From: Thiotrichaceae bacterium
Lineage (GTDB): Bacteria > Pseudomonadota > Gammaproteobacteria > Thiotrichales > Thiotrichaceae
Reading direction: 5' to 3'
DNA: 26,291 nucleotides
NCBI GenBank assembly: GCA_027008885.1
Contig: JALVDQ010000307.1
Location: 1-26,291 of the forward strand
Part shown: in pieces, positions 8,659 through 15,242 of the stretch
Numbering within the stretch: position 1 is the stretch's first letter
Layout: each line of letters opens with the position of its first letter
Made by a program: the position numbers and the translations under genes
Notes under the pieces: model-generated
Seen by the model: the letters and a program-made list of their open reading frames with translations, nothing else
Databases searched by the model: none
Told to the model about the DNA's origin: nothing

Positions 8659-8689
8659 CCCGTATTCCGCAGGCTTCATACGGGCTACG
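8659..8689. repeat. Short hairpin repeat CCCGTAT...ATACGGG
   Basis: CCCGTAT (8659-8665) and ATACGGG (8678-8684) form a small stem, followed by CTACG. From general knowledge this looks like the widespread CCCGTATTCCGC / ATACGGGCTACG intergenic repeat. It is part of a composite with repeat copy E. Confidence 0.6.
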
Positions 8690-8725
8690 TTGCTACAACT
8701 ACATGCTCTGCTTCTGTCTTCTGAT

Positions 8726-8755
8726 ACCCATCCCCCCGGTTTTTGATATGTTTTT
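8726..8755 (-). repeat. Dispersed 30-base repeat, copy E
   Basis: Minus strand A5 CATATCAAAAACC with six G and ATGGGT. On its G-run side (8693-8725) it is joined to a segment almost identical to the one beside copy A, with an 18-base stretch CAGAGCATGTAGTTGTAG differing in one base. Confidence 0.9.
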
Positions 8756-8822
8756 GTGAAAACAGGAGTTATATCAAAACACCTCACCCTGCTCATCCCC
8801 AGAGAAACATTGCCCTCTTTAA

Positions 8823-9179
8823 TCAAAGCCGATACTGAATAGCAAATTCTGTAGCTTTAACAACAGGTTTTACCATCCGTTGCTGTTTCTGTAATTCCAC
8901 GATGCCGTAATGTTCCATTGTCTTTAATGTTCGGCTCAGGTTGCTTACTTCTCGCCCGCTAATTTCTGATAGTGCTTTTAAATTTTCAGGTTGTTGTTCC
9001 TGAATTATTTTTAGCAGTTTTACATTATGATCACTCAATACAGCGCTTAGGGATTTTATAGAACTAAACCAGATTTTTGGTTCATTGGGTTTAGGCTTGT
9101 AGCGCCCACCTGCAATGTCTAACAGACGTTGTTGATACTGCTCTCTGGGCATAATGCCTACATTTAAAATAGTGTTCAT
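8823..9179 (-). CDS. HTH antitoxin-like protein partnered with a TumE-type toxin
   Basis: The 118-residue protein has a winged-helix DNA-binding region from about residue 50: LSDHNVKLLKIIQ, ENLKALSEISGREVSNLSR, TLKTMEHYGIVELQ. This layout matches the small HVO_A0114-type DNA-binding proteins that occur with TumE toxins. I chose ATG 9179, one base past the stop of the upstream toxin gene; the open frame extends further upstream, but that part is only the overlap with the toxin and looks non-native. Likely role: neutralise the toxin and repress the operon (inference). The toxin-first order is unlike most classical pairs. Confidence 0.72.
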   Translation of the reverse strand: MNTILNVGIMPREQYQQRLLDIAGGRYKPKPNEPKIWFSSIKSLSAVLSDHNVKLLKIIQEQQPENLKALSEISGREVSNLSRTLKTMEHYGIVELQKQQRMVKPVVKATEFAIQYRL

Positions 9180-9180
9180 C

Positions 9181-9462
9181 TTATTGATCCAAATTATTGA
9201 GAATATTATTGACTCGCTGGAGAAAGTCGTGAAGCAATTGTTCGGCACTGGTAAATTCGTAAGGCGTCCCTTTATCAATAGGTGTTTGCTGAATATGATC
9301 ATAAGTAATTATTCTACCTTTATAACCTCTTGATTTACGAGTTTTTATCGCATGAGCATTATCAAAACCCATAATTCGCCGATTGTAGTTATTATGCAAA
9401 GTCAGATTGTAACGAATACCGTGAGGGATTTCAGGCGTTGGATTAACCTTACCCGGCTTCAT
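9181..9462 (-). CDS. TumE-family toxin-like protein
   Basis: The 93-residue protein shows the TumE (DUF6516) pattern: HGIRYNLTLHNNYNRRIMG, FDNAHAIK, ITYDHIQQTPIDKGTPYEF, then the amphipathic end AEQLLHDFLQRVNNILNNL. The start is uncertain: ATG 9462 is the last one before the conserved region and overlaps the sigZ 3' end by 14 bases; the frame stays open upstream but would then lie fully inside sigZ. Stop and the next ATG are one base apart, so toxin and antitoxin are probably translated together. Biochemical activity of this family is not something I can deduce here. Confidence 0.7.
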   Translation of the reverse strand: MKPGKVNPTPEIPHGIRYNLTLHNNYNRRIMGFDNAHAIKTRKSRGYKGRIITYDHIQQTPIDKGTPYEFTSAEQLLHDFLQRVNNILNNLDQ

Positions 9463-9979
9463 CCCCAAAGCAACACACATTCCCCTGTTCATCAAAGCGG
9501 ATTTTACAGGTGCTTTGCAATTCATTTTTCAGGCGCTTTCTGGCTCGCTGGATGCGTGATTTGGTTGCGGTGAGTGTTAAGCCTTTGTGTTTGGCGTATT
9601 CGCTTTGGTTCATGCCTTCAAGATCACAGCGCTGGATTATATCGGCATCGTCATGCTGCATTTTTTTTAAGGCGACAGGCAGGCACACGGCAAGGTTGTT
9701 GACTGGTGCGTCTTCGTTTTGCTTATTATCTTCTAGCTGTTCTGGAATATCATCGTGGAGTTTGGCGGTGCGCTGATAGTCTATAATACGATTTCTGGCG
9801 ACGCGATATAGCCAGGCGCGGGCATTTTGCAGTTCGCAAAACTGGCTACCTTCTGCAAGTGCCTTGATAAAGACATCCTGCAACAGGTCTTCGCTTAATT
9901 GTGCTTCTTTTACACGCGAGTAGATAAAGGCACGCAGTTCCCTTTCATGGGCTAACCAGGCTTTACTGACACAGTTCAT
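9449..9979 (-). CDS. sigZ: ECF-type RNA polymerase sigma factor, SigZ subfamily
   Basis: The 176-residue protein has sigma region 2 (RAFIYSRVKEAQLSEDLLQ, DVFIKAL, ARAWLYRVARNRIIDYQR at about 15-75) and region 4 (DLEGMNQSEYAKHKGLTL, TATKSRIQRARKRLKNEL at about 120-160). The short C-terminal Cys pair NVCCFGDEAG is typical of SigZ-like proteins. I chose ATG 9979; a GTG at 9985 is in frame and lies within the ribosome-site region. It starts 12 bases after the stop of the Cys-tailed protein and its 3' end overlaps the toxin gene. No anti-sigma factor is recognisable next to it. Confidence 0.88.
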   Translation of the reverse strand: MNCVSKAWLAHERELRAFIYSRVKEAQLSEDLLQDVFIKALAEGSQFCELQNARAWLYRVARNRIIDYQRTAKLHDDIPEQLEDNKQNEDAPVNNLAVCLPVALKKMQHDDADIIQRCDLEGMNQSEYAKHKGLTLTATKSRIQRARKRLKNELQSTCKIRFDEQGNVCCFGDEAG

Positions 9980-9991
9980 CGTCACCGTATA

Positions 9992-10300
9992 TCAACAGCA
10001 AGATTGTCCGCTGGCGGTTGTTGAACAGCAGGCTTGCCCGCTTGTGTCCGTTTCTTCTGTCGCGGTTTCTGAATCGCTGCTGGCGGACTTTTCATCGAAA
10101 GCGGCATCCAATTTTTGTGCTGCTTCATCGCGGATATGACGGGCGATTTCAATAACGGTATCAATTTGTGATTCTGCAATTCCCATGTGGCGAAGTTTAT
10201 CCAGTTGGCATAAGCCCATGTCTGGGTGCTTTGAGGCAATGCCTGAGGCTAGTGAAACTAATGCAATTATAGAAGAGTGAAGCGATGGTGTTTCTGACAT
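9992..10300 (-). CDS. Small protein with degenerate carboxymuconolactone-decarboxylase-like helix pair and CC...CC tail
   Basis: The 102-residue protein has a helical first half (IIALVSLASGIASKH, CQLDKLRHMGIAESQIDTVI, EIARHIRDEAAQK) whose spacing resembles the CMD/AhpD fold. By my alignment the CxxC and catalytic His of that fold are not kept. The second half is acidic and disordered (SASSDSETATEETDTS) and ends GQACCSTTASGQSCC, two Cys pairs that could bind a metal or be redox-active. A GAGGA is well placed before the ATG, which lies three bases after the truD stop. It sits directly upstream of sigZ and may modulate it (inference). A longer overlapping frame at 9982-10239 is less plausible because it lacks this context. 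Confidence 0.7.
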   Translation of the reverse strand: MSETPSLHSSIIALVSLASGIASKHPDMGLCQLDKLRHMGIAESQIDTVIEIARHIRDEAAQKLDAAFDEKSASSDSETATEETDTSGQACCSTTASGQSCC

Positions 10301-10303
10301 GAT

Positions 10304-11335
10304 TTATTCCTCAACAGTTGAACTAAACGCACCTATTTCATTTAAAACAGATGTGGCAAACGCCCCTGAGGGCAGCGTAAAACGAAGTGAAACCTGTTGT
10401 TTTTCCGGCATCATAGCAAAGGCTAAATTTTTCACAATTAAGCGTAATGACTTGCGCTCCTGCTTTAAGCCATATCGTTCCAGCCCTTCACACAGAACAG
10501 GAAACCTTGCTGCGATTTTCTGCTCTATTTCAGCAACTTTGCCCTGTGAGCCTGGTCGCCCCCTGCCCCATAGAACCCCGCTTGGATGAATATCAAGCTG
10601 TGCTACGCGCTGTATTATGGTATCGTCAATTGCTTCTGAAAAGCAGGATTGAGTGCCATCCAGCATAAACACATCGCCATCAAGCGGCTGGTTCCAGTTG
10701 CCATTTTTGACGCGCTCCGAGAGTACATGATTAAAAATCCATGATCTTGCGGCGGATAGATAAATACTGCGTTTTTGGCGTCCTTTCACTTTGAACTCGC
10801 CCTTAAACCATTGCTCGGCTTTTTGCACATTAAAGCCTCCACGTCCAAAGCGTTGTTTGCCATAATAATTGGGAATACCCTGCTGCCGGATTCTTTCTAT
10901 ACTGGCTTTAAGTTCATCTTCGCTGCCTTTGAAATCACGGATAAGAATGTTAAAGCGATTGCCCTGCAAGGTTCCACGGCGCAGTTTTCTGTCATGACGT
11001 TTTTCAGCCAGCACTTGAATTGATTCAGGTAGAAATTTCTGCCAGTCGGGTGCTTCGCGCCCGGGCATTTGTACGCTAAACCATTGTGTGGTGACGGCAT
11101 TGCGGTCTTTCATTCCGGCAAAACTGACATCACGTCTGGGAACATCGGCTATTTTAGCCAGTTGCCCTGCAACCCAGTCGGTATTTTCAGCTGTTTTCTG
11201 GATATGTAACCAGACGTGTTCGCCCTGCCCTGAGGGTTTAAATGACGGAATTTCATCCACCTGAAAATCTTCAGGTTTTGAGCGAATAATGCCAGATAGT
11301 TCACTATTTTCATTGACTTTTTTAAATTCAGTCAT
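10304..11335 (-). CDS. truD: tRNA pseudouridine(13) synthase
   Basis: The 343-residue enzyme converts U13 of tRNA-Glu to pseudouridine. The catalytic motif FAGMKDRNAVTTQWFSVQMP carries the nucleophile Asp77, equal to Asp80 in E. coli. KPEDFQVDEI near residue 20, GNRFNILIRDF, and NYYGKQRFG near residue 157 are standard TruD signatures; the family's extra TRUD insertion domain is present, and the length is normal. The ATG lies two bases past the pmbA stop, so co-translation is likely. Confidence 0.95.
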   Translation of the reverse strand: MTEFKKVNENSELSGIIRSKPEDFQVDEIPSFKPSGQGEHVWLHIQKTAENTDWVAGQLAKIADVPRRDVSFAGMKDRNAVTTQWFSVQMPGREAPDWQKFLPESIQVLAEKRHDRKLRRGTLQGNRFNILIRDFKGSEDELKASIERIRQQGIPNYYGKQRFGRGGFNVQKAEQWFKGEFKVKGRQKRSIYLSAARSWIFNHVLSERVKNGNWNQPLDGDVFMLDGTQSCFSEAIDDTIIQRVAQLDIHPSGVLWGRGRPGSQGKVAEIEQKIAARFPVLCEGLERYGLKQERKSLRLIVKNLAFAMMPEKQQVSLRFTLPSGAFATSVLNEIGAFSSTVEE

Positions 11336-11337
11336 GA

Positions 11338-12717
11338 CTAACTGCCAGCTATGGTCATGCCTTCAATTAATATCGACCCTGTGCGTGTTCCACTGCGATA
11401 ATCAACGTCATTTCCAACCGCCACAATCTGTTTAAACATCTCTTTTAGATTGCCTGCAATGGTGATTTCTTCAACCGGATACTGAATTTCGCCATTTTCA
11501 ACCCAGAAGCCAGCTGCTCCGCGTGAATAGTCACCCGTCATGCCATTGATACCGCTACCAATCAGCTCGGTAACCAGTAAGCCCGTGTCTAGCATGGCTA
11601 ATAACTCGGCAAAATTTTGTCCGGTGGAATCCAGTGTGAGGTTATGTGTTCCACCTGAATTGGCGGTGGTCTGCAACCCCAGCTGACGTGCTGAATAGCT
11701 GCTCATAATATAGTTTTGCACAATCCCATCTGCCACAATATCGCGGTTTTTGGTTGCCACGCCTTCCTTGTCAAAACAGCAGCTGCCAAATGCCTGCGGG
11801 ATGTGAGGCTGCTCATGCAAGCGGATAAATTCAGGAAAGACCTGCTGATCAACGCAATCCAGCAAAAAGGTCGATTGCCGATATTGCGAGCTACCGCTTA
11901 TGGCGCTGTTAAAATGACCAATAAGGCTGCGCGCCATTTCAGGTGAGTAAAGTACATTTGCCTGGCGGGTGCCAAGTTGTTGTGAATTAATTCGCTTGAG
12001 TGCGCGCTCGGCTGCCTTTTTGCCAACTGCCTGTGCCGATTCAAGTTTTTCACTGAGGCGGCTATTGCTATACCAGTAATCGCGCTGCATGCCTTCCTTG
12101 TTGTTTGCATTTGGGTCTTGCGCGATCACCGAGCAACTGATCGAATGCCGACTGGAAGGGATCACGCCGGTAAAACCGTGTGTATTCGCAATCACACTGA
12201 TCCCGCTGTAGGTATTAATGCCTGCGCCGTCTGAATTAATAATGCGCTCATCAAAATCCAGTGCCAGCTGCTCGCATTCGGTGGCAATTTCAATCGCTCT
12301 TTCGGCTTGTAAATCCCAGGGATGATAAAGATCAAGATCCACCACTTCGGTTGCCATCAGCTCGGCATCAGCAAGCCCTGCGTATTGGTCTTCACCTGTA
12401 AATTTGGCAATATTGCAGGCTGCCCTGACGGTATCTTCGATTGCCTGTGGGGATAAATCACTGCTGGTGGCTGAGCCGGTTTTTAGCCCTGCTATTCCAC
12501 CTGACTTTCCTTGCATATAAACACTCAGGCTCAAGCCCTGATCACGGTTATATTCGAGTTTATCGACACTGCCATTATGTATTTCAACCGACAAACCAGT
12601 GCCCTTGTTGAGGCTCACATCTGCCGCACTCGCGCCATATTTTTTTGCCAGTTTAAGTACCCGTTCAGAGACTTCGCGTAATTCGTTTTCGGTTTGTCTT
12701 ATATCCATCGCATCCAT
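11338..12717 (-). CDS. pmbA: Metalloprotease PmbA/TldE
   Basis: The 459-residue partner of TldD forms a heterodimeric protease that processes peptides such as microcin B17 and degrades CcdA. Family features are the N-terminal helix ELREVSERVLKLAKKYGASA, SVEIHNGSVDKLEYNRDQG and the C-terminal GINGMTGDYSRGAAGFWVENG. As expected for PmbA, no HExxxH is present; TldD holds the metal site. Its ATG 12717 shares one base with the tldD stop (TAATG). An ATG at 12708 is also possible. Confidence 0.95.
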   Translation of the reverse strand: MDAMDIRQTENELREVSERVLKLAKKYGASAADVSLNKGTGLSVEIHNGSVDKLEYNRDQGLSLSVYMQGKSGGIAGLKTGSATSSDLSPQAIEDTVRAACNIAKFTGEDQYAGLADAELMATEVVDLDLYHPWDLQAERAIEIATECEQLALDFDERIINSDGAGINTYSGISVIANTHGFTGVIPSSRHSISCSVIAQDPNANNKEGMQRDYWYSNSRLSEKLESAQAVGKKAAERALKRINSQQLGTRQANVLYSPEMARSLIGHFNSAISGSSQYRQSTFLLDCVDQQVFPEFIRLHEQPHIPQAFGSCCFDKEGVATKNRDIVADGIVQNYIMSSYSARQLGLQTTANSGGTHNLTLDSTGQNFAELLAMLDTGLLVTELIGSGINGMTGDYSRGAAGFWVENGEIQYPVEEITIAGNLKEMFKQIVAVGNDVDYRSGTRTGSILIEGMTIAGS

Positions 12718-14171
12718 TACGCCTGTACCTCCGTGCCACCTACGGTTAAGCCATCAATTTTCATGGTCGGTTGCCCAACCCCTACCGGTACGCTCTGCCC
12801 TGCCTTGCCACACATGCCAACGCCTTTATCCAGTGCCAGATCATTGCCGATCATGCTCACGCGGGTTAATACGTCCGGACCATTGCCAATCAGAGTTGCA
12901 CCTTTAACAGGTCGCGTGACCTTGCCATTCTCAATCAAATACGCCTCAGATGCCGAGAACACAAACTTGCCGGAGGTGATGTCCACCTGCCCGCCGCCAA
13001 AGTTAACGGCATATAAACCATTATCGACAGAGGCGATAATTTCTTCAGGATCCAGTTCACCCGCCAGCATGTAGGTATTGGTCATGCGCGGCATCGGCAG
13101 ATGAGAATACGATTCGCGCCGCCCATTGCCGGTTGATTGCTCACCCATGAGTCGGGCATTCAGCTTGTCCTGCATATAGCCCTTGAGAATGCCATCTTCA
13201 ATCAGTGTGGTGCAGTTGGTGGGTGTTCCTTCATCATCAATACTGAGTGAGCCACGCCGATTTTCGAGTGTGCCATCATCCACCACGGTGACTCCTTTGG
13301 CTGCGACTTTTTCACCAATGCGACCACTAAAGGCAGAAGTCCCCTTGCGATTAAAATCACCTTCCAGTCCATGACCAACCGCTTCATGCAGTAATACGCC
13401 TGGCCAGCCTGAACCCAGCACCACTGTTTGAGAACCCGCTGGCGCTGCAACCGCATCCAGATTGACCAATGCCTGACGTACCGCTTCATTGGCATAGTTG
13501 CGGATTCGATCCGCCTGGGTAAAATAATCAAAACCAAAGCGTCCACCGCCACCTGTTCCGGCAGTTTCACGTTTGCCGTCTTTTTCGACAATCACGGTAA
13601 TATTCATGCGTACCAGAGGGCGAATGTCTGCGCTCAGATTGCCTTCATTATCAGCAACCAGAATATGTTCATGCACCCCGGCGATATTGGCAATCACCTG
13701 TTGCACATAAGGGCTGGCAGCACGCGCTTCTTTATCTGCAAGATTAAGCAGTGCGATTTTTTCATCTTCAGTCATTGAGGCAAGTGGGTTATCCACGCCA
13801 TAAAAACTGTTTAGATTAGTTTGTTCGCGTGCTTGCCATGCTTTGACTTTGCCGGTTTGTCCAGATTTTCCAATCGCAGCAGCCGCTTTTGCAGAGGCAG
13901 TTAGTGAGTCCAGTGTAATCTCATCTGAATAGGCAAAACCGGTTTGCTCGCCTACCACCATGCGCACCCCAACACCCTGTTCAATACTGTATGAGCCATT
14001 TTTGATAATGCCTTCTTCCAGCATCCACGATTCAAAACGGGTCGATTGAAAATATAAATCAGCAAGATCAGCACCTTGCAAGTGAGAAAAGACCTGATCA
14101 AGCTGTGTTTCGCTGATGCCCGCAGGCTCAAGCAAATGTTGTCTGGATTGCTGTAATATCGATTGGCTCAT
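12717..14171 (-). CDS. tldD: Metalloprotease TldD
   Basis: The 484-residue catalytic half of the TldD/PmbA protease. HEAVGH at about residues 262-267 is the zinc HExxxH motif, within [31 protein letters not shown] and [16 protein letters not shown] are family signatures near the C-terminus. The frame is open upstream to 14201, but those ten residues come from the adjoining dispersed repeat (copy F); [13 protein letters not shown] at ATG 14171 is the natural start. It heads the run tldD-pmbA-truD-Cys-tail protein-sigZ-toxin-antitoxin. Confidence 0.96.
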   Translation of the reverse strand: MSQSILQQSRQHLLEPAGISETQLDQVFSHLQGADLADLYFQSTRFESWMLEEGIIKNGSYSIEQGVGVRMVVGEQTGFAYSDEITLDSLTASAKAAAAIGKSGQTGKVKAWQAREQTNLNSFYGVDNPLASMTEDEKIALLNLADKEARAASPYVQQVIANIAGVHEHILVADNEGNLSADIRPLVRMNITVIVEKDGKRETAGTGGGGRFGFDYFTQADRIRNYANEAVRQALVNLDAVAAPAGSQTVVLGSGWPGVLLHEAVGHGLEGDFNRKGTSAFSGRIGEKVAAKGVTVVDDGTLENRRGSLSIDDEGTPTNCTTLIEDGILKGYMQDKLNARLMGEQSTGNGRRESYSHLPMPRMTNTYMLAGELDPEEIIASVDNGLYAVNFGGGQVDITSGKFVFSASEAYLIENGKVTRPVKGATLIGNGPDVLTRVSMIGNDLALDKGVGMCGKAGQSVPVGVGQPTMKIDGLTVGGTEVQA

Positions 14172-14195
14172 AGTATGACTCTTTATTAAAAAAAT

Positions 14196-14224
14196 ACCCA
14201 TCCCCCCCCTTTTTAATACTTTTT
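14196..14224 (-). repeat. Dispersed 30-base repeat, copy F (A ends face copy G)
   Basis: ACCCAT plus eight C then TTTTTAATACTTTT on the plus strand. It pairs with copy G across the nine-base loop 14225-14233, giving arms of about 30 bases with nearly perfect complementarity. The G/C-rich part is at the base of the stem and the A/T-rich part near the loop. Confidence 0.92.
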
Positions 14225-14233
14225 AACTGAAAC

Positions 14234-14262
14234 AAAAAGTATTAAAAAAGGGGGGGATGGGT
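14234..14262 (+). repeat. Dispersed 30-base repeat, copy G
   Basis: A5 GTATTAAAAAA then seven G and ATGGGT. Complement of copy F; together they could extrude as a long cruciform or RNA hairpin just upstream of the tldD start. Confidence 0.92.
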
Positions 14263-14277
14263 ATTGTAATGCAAGTT

Positions 14278-14345
14278 CCTGCCTGAATGCGAATACAGTT
14301 ATACCATGAGAGAAATCGGGGCATATCCCGTATTTTGCAGGCAGG
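14278..14345. repeat. Imperfect inverted repeat CCTGCCTG...CAGGCAGG
   Basis: CCTGCCTGAATGCGAATAC matches the complement of GTATTTTGCAGGCAGG imperfectly. A CCCGTATTTTGC stretch in it is related to the CCCGTATTCCGC hairpin at 8659. Confidence 0.55.
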
Positions 14346-14392
14346 GTTAGAAGTCTGTCTACTTTTTGGATACCCTCATAAAAAAACAAGCC

Positions 14393-14472
14393 GTAGGTTG
14401 GGCTGACGAAGAAACCCAACAAAACAATGCCAAGCACTATGTCGTCGGGCTTCGTGCCTCAGCCCAACCTAC
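14393..14472. repeat. Inverted repeat GTAGGTTGGGCTGA...TCAGCCCAACCTAC-like
   Basis: GTAGGTTGGGCTGACGAAG at the left pairs with a complementary arm ending CCTCAGCCCAACCTAC at the right, with AACCCAAC and GTCGTCGGGCTTCG between. This matches the general look of widespread gammaproteobacterial GTAGGTTGGG intergenic repeats. Confidence 0.7.
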
Positions 14473-14548
14473 AGTTCATGGAAATCCAAAAAAACAAGAG
14501 GTTAAAATTTAATCGAAACTGCTATACAAATTGGGAAGAGCACAAGTT

Positions 14549-14905
14549 TCAGTTTTTCAGGATTTTCAGAAGGTCTTCGAGTTCGGTAATAACCTGGCGA
14601 ATTAACTGGTTTGCCTGGGTGCTGTCGTCTTCGGCTTCCTCTCCTGAAAGCTTCTGCCGGGCACCATTGATGGTATAGCCCTGTTCATGCAACAAACTTC
14701 TGATCTGGCGAATTAAAAGAACATCCTGACGCTGATAATAACGGCGATTGCCTCGCCGTTTCATGGGTTTCAGATCAGGAAACTCCTGTTCCCAATAGCG
14801 CAATACATGCGCCTTTACGCCACATAGATCGCTGACCTCACCGATGGTGAAATAACGCTTCCCTGGAATCGCTGGCAGTTCTTTGTTGTTAGACATTTCC
14901 AGCAT
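14549..14905 (-). CDS. MerR-family transcriptional regulator
   Basis: The 118-residue protein has a MerR helix-turn-helix at about residues 15-60: [54 protein letters not shown]. It then has a short helical tail without an effector domain. This type regularly follows ihfA in gammaproteobacteria; its target is unknown. Start choice is open among TTG 14914, ATG 14905 and ATG 14896; 14905 has AAGAG at a usable distance. All overlap the ihfA 3' end. Confidence 0.88.
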   Translation of the reverse strand: MLEMSNNKELPAIPGKRYFTIGEVSDLCGVKAHVLRYWEQEFPDLKPMKRRGNRRYYQRQDVLLIRQIRSLLHEQGYTINGARQKLSGEEAEDDSTQANQLIRQVITELEDLLKILKN

Positions 14906-15185
14906 ACTTTTCAACTCTTTGCTTTAGTTTCTGCCCTGGACGGAAAGTAACCACACGACGCGCACTCACAGGAATCGCCTCTCCGGACTTTGGGTTTCTC
15001 CCGGGTCGTGATGCCTTGTCACGCAACATGAAGTTGCCAAAACCGGACAGTTTAATGTTTTGACCCTGTTCCAGGGAAGCTTTCATTTCTTCAAAGAACA
15101 TTTCCACCAGCTCTTTTGCTTCACGCTTGTTTAGACCTAATTCATCAAACAGATTTTCAACCATATTTGCTTTGGTTAGCGTCAT
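14889..15185 (-). CDS. ihfA: Integration host factor, alpha subunit
   Basis: The 98-residue DNA-bending protein forms a heterodimer with Ihf[21 protein letters not shown] aligns with the start of E. coli IHF-alpha, [13 protein letters not shown] and [20 protein letters not shown] with its beta arm that inserts at Pro, and [12 protein letters not shown] with its end. AAGGAG lies eight bases before ATG 15185; an in-frame GTG at 15194 overlaps the ribosome site. It follows pheT as in E. coli. Confidence 0.97.
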   Translation of the reverse strand: MTLTKANMVENLFDELGLNKREAKELVEMFFEEMKASLEQGQNIKLSGFGNFMLRDKASRPGRNPKSGEAIPVSARRVVTFRPGQKLKQRVEKYAGNV

Positions 15186-15242
15186 TTGCTGCACTCCTTG
15201 TTATATAAGCTTATTATACAAGTATAAACAGATTTAAAATTA

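Larger units (their letters stand above)
8354..8822. other. Gene-free stretch holding repeats
   Basis: No credible gene on either strand. It holds dispersed repeat copies D and E in direct orientation, a small hairpin repeat between them (8659-8689), and a GACAGA-rich segment. The first part (8354-8560) is AT-rich and shows nothing I can name beyond probable promoter sequence for the membrane protein. Confidence 0.7.
14172..14548. other. Repeat-rich gap between the merR-like gene and tldD
   Basis: No gene on either strand. It contains, in order, an inverted pair of the dispersed repeat (copies F and G), a hairpin of the CCTGCCTG type (14278-14345) and a second hairpin of the GTAGGTTGGGC type (14393-14472). 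The tldD promoter should be here but I cannot pick one out. Confidence 0.7.

Noticed and set aside
8507..8826. Overlapping 79- and 80-residue frames in the repeat-rich gap
   Set aside because: Most of their codons come from repeat copies D and E and the hairpin between them; no motif.
9982..10239. 85-residue frame overlapping the Cys-tailed protein
   Set aside because: Composition is odd and it starts inside the other frame, whereas the 9992-10300 frame begins with a good ribosome site three bases after truD and has coherent structure.
14473..14548. Possible tRNA gene downstream of the merR-like gene, as seen in related genomes
   Set aside because: No acceptor stem, TTCGA-type loop or cloverleaf could be traced in this interval.
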